From an uncultured Clostridia bacterium (GTDB lineage: Bacteria; Bacillota; Clostridia; Peptostreptococcales; Anaerovoracaceae): a stretch of DNA of 50,900 nucleotides. Shown here piece after piece: positions 1 through 8,999 of the stretch (position 1 is its first letter; each line of letters begins with the position of its first letter). A program made the translations under genes and the position numbers. The stretch covers positions 1 through 50,900 of the forward strand of contig CAKQOW010000010.1 in NCBI GenBank assembly GCA_934256595.1, read 5' to 3'. Below the pieces are notes generated by a model that searched no databases, had not been told where the DNA came from, and worked only from the letters and a program-made list of their open reading frames with translations.

Positions 1-560
1 CGCGCGCCTATGCCATACAGAACTGCTGCAACATGCTTGCACATCAGCGCCCAGTCGGGGCAGCTGCAGCTGAAGCTCATTTCTCTCGGAGAAGGGAACA
101 GGCCTCCTTCTCTTGTAAAAAGTTCTTTCATATCATCAGGAAAATCTCCCGACATCAGTTTTTCTATGTTTTCAAGTCTGCTGCTGCACTGTTCTATAAT
201 TTCCTGACAGAGCCCTTCCTTCAAAGGACTTATCTTTACCTCTACCTTATACGGGGTTTTTCTCGTTCCCTGTACTCTTGCAAGCACCTTGCCTTCACTG
301 ATCTTCATATCTATTACCGCACCGGATTTGACATATCTTTTTCCTCTGGTAATCCTGTTGCTGTAATCTGCATAGCTTTCAAGATTGCGGCACCATGCCT
401 TTCCCCACCAGCTTTCGGCTATGTTCCTTCCTGTTATAATGATAGGGGCAAGGGTTTTGCCTTTTGATTTTTCTTTTTGAGTGCTGGCTATAGATTTTCT
501 TTTTATTTCAGCTGATGTAGGCTGACTGTAAAAGGAAGTATCATCCCAGTATCTGCCCAT
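1..560 (-). CDS. SWIM zinc-finger protein (3' end outside window)
   Basis: The reading frame starts at the ATG complementary to 558-560 and stays open to the window edge, giving about 186 visible residues. The N-terminal part begins MGRYWDD and contains a conserved block with ESWWGKAWCRNLE (about residues 48-60). The last visible part contains C-S-C-P-D-W-A-L-M-C-K-H, which fits the SWIM pattern CxCx(n)CxH, a zinc-binding fold thought to bind nucleic acid or protein. It lies about 60 bp downstream of the 3' half of a SNF2 helicase gene on the same strand. SWIM proteins next to SNF2 helicases are a known pairing, so the two probably acted together on DNA. Its exact role is not established. Because the helicase is broken by an insertion, transcription of this gene may have been separated from its original promoter. 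Confidence 0.8.
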   Translation of the reverse strand, partial: MGRYWDDTSFYSQPTSAEIKRKSIASTQKEKSKGKTLAPIIITGRNIAESWWGKAWCRNLESYADYSNRITRGKRYVKSGAVIDMKISEGKVLARVQGTRKTPYKVEVKISPLKEGLCQEIIEQCSSRLENIEKLMSGDFPDDMKELFTREGGLFPSPREMSFSCSCPDWALMCKHVAAVLYGIGA

Positions 561-623
561 CTAAAATTCCTCCTATCCTAATTTCAGTATTGACATGAGT
601 TCTTTATTGCTCATTTCTGTAAT

Positions 624-1234
624 CTAGTTTTCACCTCCGGAACCTATTACATTTTCGGCAAGCTCTTTTTTGGATTCTATAATGGCGTCTATTTTTTCTT
701 CTATTGTACTGCTGCATACCAGCTTGTGTACCATTACATCTTTTTTCTGTCCTATACGAAAGGCTCTATCTGTCGCCTGATTTTCAACAGCGGGATTCCA
801 CCATCTGTCAAAATGTATAACGTGATTTGCATTGGTAAGATTAAGCCCTGTTCCTCCCGCCTTAACCGAAAGAACTATAAACGGTACATATTTTTCTCCC
901 TGGAACGCTTCAACTATTTCTCCTCGCCTTGAAACCGGAGTACCTCCATGAAGAACATATCCCTTCACTCCGAAGATCTCCTCCAGATAATCTGCCAGAG
1001 GCTGAGCTATTTCCTTGAACTGCGTAAAGACAAGAACTCTTTCTCTTTTTTCGTACACAGTTTCACAGATTTCCCTGAGCATGCCGAATTTTCCGCTGTC
1101 TGCTGCCGCAAATTCTTTCTGCCCCAGATACTGATCAGGGTGATTGCATATCTGCTTCAGTTTCATTATTGTTGCAAGAACAGCCCCTCTTCTCTCAATT
1201 CCGCTGAGCGTTTCTATTTTGTCTTCCAGTTCCT
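624..1234 (-). pseudogene. SNF2-family helicase, 3' half (split gene)
   Basis: This is the C-terminal helicase lobe of a SNF2-type ATPase. The frame is open from about 1232, and an internal ATG at 1166 could give a 180-residue product. Visible features are MKLKQICNHPDQ, VLVFTQF, GGTGLNLT (motif V-like) and DRWWNPAVENQATDRAFRIGQ-like motif VI. There is no N-terminal ATPase lobe here; that lobe is at 13.5-15.5 kb on the same strand. The residues just upstream of the ATG (ELEDKIETLSGIERRGAVLATI) continue naturally from KKQTVLYRKTVKEL at the end of the other half. The gene is therefore one helicase cut by about 12.3 kb of DNA. The short product alone would lack ATP binding and is unlikely to be active. 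Confidence 0.85.
1226..1234. repeat. Left 9-bp direct repeat (CCAGTTCCT) of the 12-kb insertion
   Basis: CCAGTTCCT occurs here and again at 13520-13528, at the two points where the SNF2 helicase reading frame breaks. Removing one copy and everything between the copies restores a continuous frame (KTVK-EL-EDKIE). A 9-bp duplication is in the size range made by IS256-type transposition (8-9 bp), but which element caused it is inference. Confidence 0.75.
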
Positions 1235-1341
1235 ACTACAATATATTTATGGTTAATATCCCTTACATCCAGTAAGAAATTATCCATCTTGTTGCTTAAG
1301 CTGTTAGAATGTAGGTAGCAATCGGATATCGTCCCGTTCCT
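1233..1341 (+). mobile_element. Left-end remnant of an IS110-family element
   Basis: Positions 1233-1311 match 19160-19239 (left end of the complete IS110 element) almost base for base, starting at the same CTACTACAAT. Beyond this, AGCAATCGG is shared and the sequences then differ. The part that differs is where the complete copy carries its target guide. The stem formed by TTGCT and AGCAA is kept in both copies. No transposase follows: at about 1342 the sequence changes to an IS256-type transposase. The stub begins with the CT dinucleotide at the SNF2 junction. An 11-bp identity (GTTCCTACTAC) at 1229-1239 and 1336-1346 brackets it, which would suit internal deletion of the element body. Confidence 0.75.
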
Positions 1342-2007
1342 ACTACTTTCGTTTTCACCGATTTGGAGGCTAATGACATCTTTTCTGCCATCTAGTGTAA
1401 CTCCCAGTATGACATATGCAGCAAGCTTTTTGATGACATGATCTTCTCATACAGAAAAGTGTACTGCATCGATGAATAGGATAGGATATATATCATCAAG
1501 AGGTCTGTTCTGCCAGTCAGAAATATCCTGTAATATTTTATCGGTCACATCTGAAATGAAACCCTCACTGCATTCAAAACCATAAAGTTCTTCTATCTGC
1601 TCTGATATTTGTCTGGTTGTGAGCCCTCTGGCATACATACTGATGATTTTCTGATCTATATCAGAGATATCTTTCTGGCGTTTCTTTACAACTTTTGGCT
1701 CAAATATACTGTTTCTGTCTTGAGGTACATTAATTTCCATTTCACCAAAATTACCTCTGATATGTTTTACTTTAGTCCCATTACGGTAATTAGAATTGTT
1801 GCTTCTCTCGTAACTTTCGTAGCCAAGATGCTCATCCATTTCGGCTTCCATCATAGACTTTAATGTGCCTCCGAGAAGGTCTTTGAGAGCTTCCTGGATA
1901 TCATCTGCCGTTTCGATGTCATATTCTTCGATGAGTGCTGCGGTGATATTTTTCTTGTTTTCGTTGAGCGGTTTAACTTTGTAAACTTCTTTTTTCTTGT
2001 TTGCCAT
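1342..2007 (-). pseudogene. IS256/mutator-type transposase, truncated with in-frame stop
   Basis: The N-terminal 186 residues are intact (MANKKKEVYKV, then a block around LKSMMEAEMDEHLGYE, then FIDAVHFSV holding the first catalytic Asp). An in-frame TGA at 1447-1449 then interrupts it. The same frame continues with EDHVIKKLAAYVILGV and GENESSR, typical of this family, until about 1342, where the match ends. The remaining catalytic Asp and Glu of the DDE triad and about half of the usual 400 residues are missing. This is a dead copy. It is in the same orientation as the helicase gene and near one end of the large insertion. Confidence 0.9.
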
Positions 2008-2059
2008 AAAAAAATCCGGGTATTCAAATTTTCTGAGGGGGAGCTAATTTGAGGGTTTA

Positions 2060-2097
2060 ATTTGAGGGGCTGAAATATCACTGTCAGCCCCTCAAAT
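2060..2097. repeat. 14-bp perfect inverted repeat upstream of the IS256-type gene
   Basis: ATTTGAGGGGCTGA (2060-2073) and TCAGCCCCTCAAAT (2084-2097) are exact inverse complements around a 10-base spacer. It lies just upstream of the transposase start at 2007. Extra CCTCAAATTA-like copies follow between it and the gene. It may be the outer end of the IS256-type element or a hairpin that blocks read-in transcription. I cannot tell which. Confidence 0.55.
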
Positions 2098-2213
2098 ATT
2101 TTGACATCATTTCATAAATTGTATACAAAAAGGCAGATTGTAAATCACTTTACTTTCTGCCCGCCTTTCCTTATCATATTGTTGCTGATAATGATGTGGA
2201 AAGGATTTTCATT

Positions 2214-3648
2214 ATGAATAATATCATAAAACTTTTATCTTTGGAAGACCCCTCTGTAACAATAACAGATGTCTCTATTGCAGACAATATTAAAACAGTT
2301 ACCATTGAGAAAAACCTGCAGCCTGTTTTCTGCCCCTGCTGCGAATGCCGTATGCATTCACGAGGAGTCAAGACCAGAACCGTCAACCACCCCGTACTTC
2401 AGGATGGGTATTCTCTCATTTTAAAAGTTCGTCAGAGACGCTGGAAATGCCCTTCCTGCAAACTCGATATCGCAGATGATTTTAAGTTCCTTCAAAAATA
2501 CAGACAGTCTACCAATATTACTGACCTTCTCATTCTTCAGGATATGAGAAACCTTTCTTTGTCCGTAAGGTATATTGCCGAAAAATTCAATGTCTCTGAT
2601 ACTTATGTCCATCAGGCCTTTGACAGATATGTCGATATGAAAAGACTTCCCCTGTCAGAAGCTTTATGCATAGATGAGGTTCATACGCAAACCATATCCT
2701 ACAGCAAGTACTCTATGGTAATTCTTGATTTTGTGTCCGGCGAGCCTGTCGATATACTTCCAAGCAGGCAGCAGAGAGATACACGGAGATATTTTCTCTC
2801 TATTCCTCTTTCAGAAAGAGAACATGTAAAATATCTTGTAACTGATATGTACAATCCCTATCTTGCTTTTGCCGGTACATATTTCCCTAATGCAATATGT
2901 GCCATAGACTCTTATCATGTTGTACAATGGCTTCTAAATAAGATTAATTCATTCATTCCTTCTTTCTCTATGCAGAAAATATGAGGAACGCGACAGACTC
3001 CATATCATAAAAATGGAGCAGGAAAACCGCCCGCTTAAAAAGGGTTGGAACTCTGACGAGGTATATCTCCTTAAACGCCATAAATGGATAATACTTAAAA
3101 ATCAGAACAATATAGACTACACTTCAAAGTCAAGAATAGACAGACATTTCGGCTTCTATATGGATACATACAGTTACGAAGAACGTTTTTTCAGAATTGA
3201 TCCCGCTCTTGAACCTATGCGAAATCTGAAAGAAAAGTATATTGATTTCAACAGTCGATATTCCGGAAATCCCGTTGAAGCTCAAAAGGCTCTCGACAGA
3301 CTCATTACTGATTATCAGTCCTGCTCTTTTCCACTTTTTTCAGAGTTTGCACAGCTTCTTTTAAAGTATCGGCAGGAAATAATAAACTCTTTTATTGCTG
3401 TAAGATTTTATGGTATGGAAGATGACACTCAATGTTACAAAAGACTATCATCAGGTATTATAGAGTCTTTTAACCGCAAGCCTAAGGATATGAAAAGGAA
3501 TTCCCGTGGCTTCAGAAATTTTTCTCATTTTCGTAACAGACTTCTTTTTGCAACAAGAAAAGAAGCTCCTTTGCTTGGTTCTCCTAAGACTAAGGAGGAA
3601 ATACTCAATAAGACAGGTTCTAAAAGAGGACCATATAAGAAAAAATAG
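2214..3648 (+). pseudogene. ISL3-family transposase, frameshifted
   Basis: The first part (2214-2984) carries an N-terminal zinc-finger-like region (CPCCECRMH and CPSCKLD), then a helix-turn-helix-like region and the start of the ISL3 transposase domain (ALCIDEVHT, DMYNPY, DSYHVVQW). The frame is lost near 2960-2980. The second part reads on in another frame from about 2977 (RKYEERDRLHIIKMEQENRP) to a stop at 3648, with GIIESFNRKPKDMKRNSRGFRNFSHFRNR, the usual C-terminal block. Together they give about 475 residues, near full length. GGAAAGG before 2214 supports that ATG over a GTG at 2196. Single frameshifts can be programmed in some IS elements, but no slippery heptamer stands out, so I call it decayed. 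Confidence 0.85.
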
Positions 3649-3672
3649 CTTTATACTCAGTTAAAAAAAATA

Positions 3673-3714
3673 AACCTTCAAACTGGTAATTTATCCTATA
3701 TCAGTCTAAAGGTT
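3673..3714. terminator. Imperfect hairpin between convergent genes
   Basis: AACCTTCAAACTG and CAGTCTAAAGGTT pair at 11 of 13 positions. The hairpin lies between the end of the ISL3 transposase (plus) and the end of the amidohydrolase (minus). An A-rich run at 3663-3671 would be a T-run for minus-strand transcripts. It may terminate the amidohydrolase operon or mark the end of the ISL3 element. Confidence 0.4.
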
Positions 3715-3751
3715 CATACAATATTTTTAAATGCCCATTTCTGACTTTTAC

Positions 3752-5425
3752 TTACAACATCGCTATTGTCTTTCTATAAGTTACTTTACCTTCAAACACT
3801 GAGCATATTACTTCTATGTTCTTTATTTCAAATGGACTTACTTTAAAACAATTATCCGAAAGAATGATAAAGTTTGCTTTTTTCCCAACTTCCAGAGAGC
3901 CAGTTATATCTGCTATCCTCATTTGCCTTGCACCTTCCAGAGTAAAACCTTTCAATGCGCAACCTAAAGGGATCTTCTCGTTCTCAGGAGGCATAACACT
4001 GCCGGGATATTTTTCGGGATCCAGCGGATACTCTATATCGACTCTGGTAAGGCCGCACTGTATCCCCCAAAACGGATTGCTTCTATTGAATTCAAACATC
4101 GATGTAGTATCAGTGGAGAACGCCACCTGTGCCCCAGAGCGTATCATTTCCATAAAGCAGCTCTGCTGCAGCCATCTTTTCTTACCTATGACCGGCATGG
4201 AAGCTTCCCCATACATCCCCGCATTCCAATGAGGAGTTATATTTATCGATATTCCCAGTTCCCTAGGTCTCTTTCTATCCGCTTTATTCACCAAGCATGC
4301 ATGTGCGATAACCACCTGTATATGCCAGTCATCACGAACTTTCCGAAGCTCCTCTACCGCATCACAAATCATTCGGAATGATCTGTCACCTACTATATGG
4401 ATGTGAACATCCATGTCTTCAGTGTTACATATACGAAAATACTCTACCAGCTCATCATATTCGAGTGCCGTTACCCCGCAATTTGTTCCCGAAGGATCAT
4501 TGCATAGCGGATCCAGCATGCCGGCATTACCACTAGCAACCGTTCCATCTAAAAACAGCTTTATTGTATTCAGTTTAATATGTTTTGTAGTATACTTTCT
4601 TTGTAATTCTTTGAGATAAGCGATTTTCTCCGGCAATTCACTCAAACTGTCGCAACGAACAGAAGCGTCATAATAAAATGGCAGGTTGCCCCTGATATCC
4701 AGTTCATGTATCGACTGTATCTCCTTTTCCGCTTCCAAAAAACCAACGAACATACCCGCATATCCCCATCGAGTCATCTGATCCATTACGACTTTCATTC
4801 CTTCCGTGCCGAGGGCATCGGGTGGGTGCCAGCCAATTTTGTCGTAAACTCTGTCCAAATAAGGAGCATGCGCCCTCTCCTTTACCCAACCCGTCGGATT
4901 GCCTTCGCTGTCTCTCCAGAATACATGCAGTTCATCTACATCCGGAGTATCTTTATCGACCTCCATGAGATCCAGCGTCATGGAATTTAACCAGTTCATA
5001 TGTTCCGTAAAATCAGTAACTATACAGGGTCGATCGCTTACTGCCTGATCCAGCATTTCCTTTTTTGGACCATTCTCATCAAACAACTCAGTCTTGTAAT
5101 AATCAAAACACAAAAACGGCATTTCATCTTTCGGATGTTCACTGGCATACGATTTTATATACGTCAGCAATTCTTCCGCCGTATCAAATAACGGCAATTT
5201 TACGTGCCACATGCTTTCGCTGACAAAACCCGGATGGCAATGGCTGTCTATGAAAGATGGCATCATCATCCTACCCTGACAATCCACCACCCTGTCTGCC
5301 TTTTCACTAATGTTACCTACCATGCCGATACTGACTATCCTGTCATCCTCGATCATCATCTCCTCGGCCCAGAGCTGCTTGGGATCCATAGTATATATTC
5401 TGGCATTTTTGTATAAGGTTCTCAT
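3752..5425 (-). CDS. Amidohydrolase, YtcJ/amidohydrolase-3 type
   Basis: A metal-dependent amidohydrolase of about 557 residues. Seen: an N-terminal beta-sandwich start (TLYKNARIYTMD), then FIDSHCHPG with the HxH metal ligands (about residues 61-68), a central KLFLDG segment, HIHIVGDRS (second His pair region), FSTDTTS with the late Asp, and a C-terminal GSLEVGKKANFIIL. This order is typical of the YtcJ/NfdA-like branch, which hydrolyses N-acyl or amide bonds; the substrate is unknown. No signal peptide, so cytoplasmic. I chose the ATG at 5425, preceded by a GAGGAAG-type ribosome binding site; an upstream TTG at 5470 overlaps the stop of the peptidase gene and has weaker support. It is the last gene of a four-gene operon with two M28-like peptidases and a transporter. 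Confidence 0.8.
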   Translation of the reverse strand: MRTLYKNARIYTMDPKQLWAEEMMIEDDRIVSIGMVGNISEKADRVVDCQGRMMMPSFIDSHCHPGFVSESMWHVKLPLFDTAEELLTYIKSYASEHPKDEMPFLCFDYYKTELFDENGPKKEMLDQAVSDRPCIVTDFTEHMNWLNSMTLDLMEVDKDTPDVDELHVFWRDSEGNPTGWVKERAHAPYLDRVYDKIGWHPPDALGTEGMKVVMDQMTRWGYAGMFVGFLEAEKEIQSIHELDIRGNLPFYYDASVRCDSLSELPEKIAYLKELQRKYTTKHIKLNTIKLFLDGTVASGNAGMLDPLCNDPSGTNCGVTALEYDELVEYFRICNTEDMDVHIHIVGDRSFRMICDAVEELRKVRDDWHIQVVIAHACLVNKADRKRPRELGISINITPHWNAGMYGEASMPVIGKKRWLQQSCFMEMIRSGAQVAFSTDTTSMFEFNRSNPFWGIQCGLTRVDIEYPLDPEKYPGSVMPPENEKIPLGCALKGFTLEGARQMRIADITGSLEVGKKANFIILSDNCFKVSPFEIKNIEVICSVFEGKVTYRKTIAML

Positions 5426-5466
5426 AACTTTTCTTCCTCTTGATGATATAAAATGAAATTCAATGA

Positions 5467-7503
5467 TCAAAACGCCCTAAGGCAAGACCTCATGGCCTCA
5501 GCCATCTCTCCCAGCAATCTCGTTTCCATCTCGATCATCTGTCTCAGTTCCTTCTGCTCGCTTTCTATCGTCTTCTTCAGCATAGCTACAACATCAAAAT
5601 AGTCCATATCGCCGCTCCTGATGTGTTCTTTCAGCCTCATTATAGGCTCTATCAGGAACAATACGCTGGTTTCCCTGTCTCTTCTCCAGTCTTTCGTTTC
5701 TTCGACCTTATTAATTTCTTCCATTCTGCGCGATGGATATTCTCCGTGATATGCAGTCACATGCCCCATATCTGTCATTGCAAGCGTTTCATATAGTGCT
5801 TTCTCCGCTTCCCCGTTCCTGATCTCTGAAACGGCTTTCGAAAGCATCCCGATGCTGCCACAGTATTTTTTATGCGGCACCTGCAAAAACATATATCCAT
5901 TAATCCAATCGGTAATGCGACTATATCTCATCATTATATCCATCAGCGATCTGGATATGCTGCCCACATTATATTCGCTGCCGCTTTCATTATACGCCAC
6001 AACAGATTGCGATATATCTGCGCTCAAAACACCGATACTGTGCACAACATTTTCATATTCGTCATATCTTATATCAAAGCGCTCAAGTACACTCTTTTCG
6101 TCATAGGACAGCTTCAAGATCTCAGTACGCTGCGTAAAATCATATTCTGGCAAAGCCGTTTCGGCAAGATATATCGCAAGAGAACCATACCATTTTACGT
6201 TTTCCGAAAGCACCTCATAATCGTATATCTCCGGATTATCAGACGTCGAATGATCTCTTCCCGAATATAAGGAACCTTCTTCTGTAAACTGTTCTGTGAT
6301 GGAATCATTCATCAAAACAGGTATACCTCTGTTTATATATGACACGGAATCCGCCCATGCCATCAGGTAGTACTCATCCTTCGTTCCGAGCTCCGGATCG
6401 ATCTCATTGTAACACGGCACATCGTCCGGCATATACTCCAGGAACCCGCTGTACGCTCCGCAAAGCTCATAACTTCCGAAAGCTCTGAGTTTTTTTAGTC
6501 TGAGAGCCGTATACTCAAAATTTATAGCGGCAACTACTTTTCCTTCCCAGTCGCCTTTGACATCGGCCATCACCTGATATGAGCCGTGTATATATGGTGT
6601 CAATGAGAAAAACGAACCGGTCTCATGGCTGGATACGAACATGAAGTTTATAGTTCTCCTAGGTCTGTATCCCGAATCTACCATCGCTTTGGCAATGCTC
6701 AGGTTCGTTACCACCGCCGAGATATCGTCCTGCATACACCTGAAATAATGATCGAGATGTCCTGAAATGATGACCCTTTCATCAGGTATCGATCCCGTTA
6801 TTTCTCCTATTATCGTATATGACTCGGCATCTTTTTCCTTTAACGTCGAATCTATGCGGAGATTCAGAACAACTTTACCGTTTTTCAGCATGGCCTGCAA
6901 TTCAGCAACATCTTTTAAACACATTCCGACCACCGGGATACCGGGGATCTCATTCGTCGGCTGTGTCCTGACCGTATTTTCATCGTACGCTCCCTGCTTT
7001 TGATATATTATCACCGCAGCTGCTCCACGCTCATCGGCATTCATGATAGGCGGGATGTGATCCGAACCGCCAACGTCGTGAGCTCCGTCGATTATCACTA
7101 TCTTCCCTCTTACATCATTGCTTTCAAAGTCTTCCAGCATGCCGCCGCCGAGATCCAGAAGCTCCGCAGTGATCCCATCGGGTGAAGTCCCGGGCGATAT
7201 ATACGGTCCGGGTTTATATATCGCCCCTGACCCTGAGCCTTCGACCACTGTGATGGTTGCGTCGTTAAACTGGAACATTCCGCTGGAGACAGGTATTCTT
7301 TCTACTTTATCCACGCCTATTTTTTCCAGTTCATTATAGATGTAATCTCCTCCGGCCTTCTCAGCATTGCTGCCTGCGTATTTAAATCCATATAAAGGAT
7401 TGTCCCCTATCTTCACGTATTCTTCGGAGACCCTCTTCTCAAAGGCGCTGTTATCAACAGCTCTGTAGGTATCTATCAGCTTCTGTATTTCAGGTATCTT
7501 CAT
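5467..7503 (-). CDS. M28-family metallopeptidase with PA domain (678 aa)
   Basis: The protein has a protease-associated (PA) domain at about residues 80-220 and an M28 peptidase core after that: SGHLDHYF (about 248-255, first zinc ligands), QDDISAV, SSHETG (about 288, where most members have EE), NFEYT, and GRDHSTSDN (about 412-420, last His). A helical C-terminal region of about 200 residues follows, as in PA-M28-dimerisation proteins such as glutamate carboxypeptidase II. There is no signal peptide, so it probably acts inside the cell on imported peptides or amino-acid conjugates. GGGAGGAC precedes the ATG. It sits between the transporter gene (34 bp upstream) and the amidohydrolase. The changed EE motif leaves some doubt about full catalytic activity. 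Confidence 0.78.
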   Translation of the reverse strand: MKIPEIQKLIDTYRAVDNSAFEKRVSEEYVKIGDNPLYGFKYAGSNAEKAGGDYIYNELEKIGVDKVERIPVSSGMFQFNDATITVVEGSGSGAIYKPGPYISPGTSPDGITAELLDLGGGMLEDFESNDVRGKIVIIDGAHDVGGSDHIPPIMNADERGAAAVIIYQKQGAYDENTVRTQPTNEIPGIPVVGMCLKDVAELQAMLKNGKVVLNLRIDSTLKEKDAESYTIIGEITGSIPDERVIISGHLDHYFRCMQDDISAVVTNLSIAKAMVDSGYRPRRTINFMFVSSHETGSFFSLTPYIHGSYQVMADVKGDWEGKVVAAINFEYTALRLKKLRAFGSYELCGAYSGFLEYMPDDVPCYNEIDPELGTKDEYYLMAWADSVSYINRGIPVLMNDSITEQFTEEGSLYSGRDHSTSDNPEIYDYEVLSENVKWYGSLAIYLAETALPEYDFTQRTEILKLSYDEKSVLERFDIRYDEYENVVHSIGVLSADISQSVVAYNESGSEYNVGSISRSLMDIMMRYSRITDWINGYMFLQVPHKKYCGSIGMLSKAVSEIRNGEAEKALYETLAMTDMGHVTAYHGEYPSRRMEEINKVEETKDWRRDRETSVLFLIEPIMRLKEHIRSGDMDYFDVVAMLKKTIESEQKELRQMIEMETRLLGEMAEAMRSCLRAF

Positions 7504-7536
7504 TTCACTGTCCTCCCTTCTCCTCTTATGGACATT

Positions 7537-8958
7537 CTAAAGCAGTTCCTTAAAGCCTTCCGTGGAATATTCTTTTCCTACCTTTTTCGCCTCAAGTGCT
7601 TCTACCAGGGCATCATGGTTCTTTGCGTTGATCTTGTATCCGATAGCTACCACAGCTGCACTTATGATAAGGATTGCTGCAGGGATCCATGTTACGCCGT
7701 ACATTATCCAGTCTATCGTATGTTGTGACTGTCCAAGAACCGCTCCGTTAAACTGTCCGATCTCAAGTATCTTTCCGAGCAAATATGATCCCAGACCAAC
7801 GCCGATAGCCATACCGCATTTTAACAGACCCATTGTTTCTGTTGATTTCGGCTTACCTGTCTTGAACTCAGCAAGCTCATTTGTGTCGTAAAGCATCGAA
7901 TAGCTACAGCTCTGCGCTGCAACATTTACCACGCTGTATATTGATGCAAATATAACTCCGTCTACAAAGCCCGAAGGCGTCTTTATCATGACATATATGA
8001 CAAACAGCAGATATATCAGCGAAGCGCCTGTCAGACATGCCTTTTTTCCGACCTTGGAGGCTATGACCGTTATAAACGGTGTAACCACTATGGTCGCTAT
8101 TACTGATACCGTATATAATGTGGCTGCTGCATTTTCACTAAGACCCAATACGTATATACCAAAGTACAGCATGATCGGTGACAGCAGCATGCACGCTATA
8201 TAATATATTATCGCCCAAACCACCAGAACTGCAACCGGCTTTAATTTAAGAGTTTCAATGTAAGACCTTATGATATTGCTCTTCTGCTGCGTCTCTGCAA
8301 TCTTTTCTTCAGCATTCTTCTCTTCAATGTTCTGAACATTAGCCTTTGCCTTTCTCGTAGCGTTCCATGTGAACAACCCGGCAAGACCCGAAACGGTAGC
8401 CAGAATAATGGCCATAACAAACCAGCTCATATTTTCGCTAAGCCCGCTCTGCATAAGCCACGTTCTTATGTACGTAGAGAGCGTGTTGGCAAATATCACG
8501 CCTATATATATGCCTACCATGCAAGCCGTTCTCATAAACGTCCTTACGTTATAATCGCTTACAAGATCTCCGCCCAGCGCATCAAAAGTTGTCAGGAAGC
8601 AATAGTAAAATATATAAAACATAAGTACTAATGCCGCCGTATAAATAACTGACCCTGTTCCTGAAAAATCAACTGGCGCAAAGAACAACACGAAACATAT
8701 AAGGGTAGGTATCAGACAGCGGAACGCTATCGATCCTTTGCCCAGCTTCGATCTGTCAGCCGCATATCCGGCATATATGCCCGAGATAGCAGCTACCACG
8801 CTTGCGATCGCAATTATCGTCGATGCGATCCCCGGATCTACCAGTCTGACCGTCGTCATATAAAACAGTGCATACGCAGCCATTAACTCAAGTACAAGAG
8901 TGGAAATCTGTCCAATACTGTACTGTATACCGATTGCCTTTTGTTTTTTGATATCCAT
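7537..8958 (-). CDS. MFS/GPH-type transporter (473 aa, about 12 membrane segments)
   Basis: A strongly hydrophobic protein with about 12 predicted membrane spans and a charged cytoplasmic loop in the middle (about residues 200-225, KKAKANVQNIEEKNAEEK-like). The first span region and the loop GYAADRSKLGKGS, which follows span 2, resemble glycoside-pentoside-hexuronide (GPH) cation symporters of the major facilitator superfamily. AAAGGAGGAAAAC precedes the ATG. It lies between two M28-type peptidase genes, so the natural guess is uptake of a peptide, acylated amino acid or similar compound that the peptidases and amidohydrolase then cleave. The substrate cannot be read from sequence. Confidence 0.8.
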   Translation of the reverse strand: MDIKKQKAIGIQYSIGQISTLVLELMAAYALFYMTTVRLVDPGIASTIIAIASVVAAISGIYAGYAADRSKLGKGSIAFRCLIPTLICFVLFFAPVDFSGTGSVIYTAALVLMFYIFYYCFLTTFDALGGDLVSDYNVRTFMRTACMVGIYIGVIFANTLSTYIRTWLMQSGLSENMSWFVMAIILATVSGLAGLFTWNATRKAKANVQNIEEKNAEEKIAETQQKSNIIRSYIETLKLKPVAVLVVWAIIYYIACMLLSPIMLYFGIYVLGLSENAAATLYTVSVIATIVVTPFITVIASKVGKKACLTGASLIYLLFVIYVMIKTPSGFVDGVIFASIYSVVNVAAQSCSYSMLYDTNELAEFKTGKPKSTETMGLLKCGMAIGVGLGSYLLGKILEIGQFNGAVLGQSQHTIDWIMYGVTWIPAAILIISAAVVAIGYKINAKNHDALVEALEAKKVGKEYSTEGFKELL

Positions 8959-8999
8959 TGTTTTCCTCCTTTTTAAGTGATCTCGATTATTTTCAATTT

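Noticed and set aside
1447..2007. The IS256-type element as an active transposase and clear cause of the 12-kb insertion.
   Set aside because: It has an in-frame stop, lacks two catalytic residues and there is no matching copy at the right edge. Only the 9-bp repeat length points to this family.
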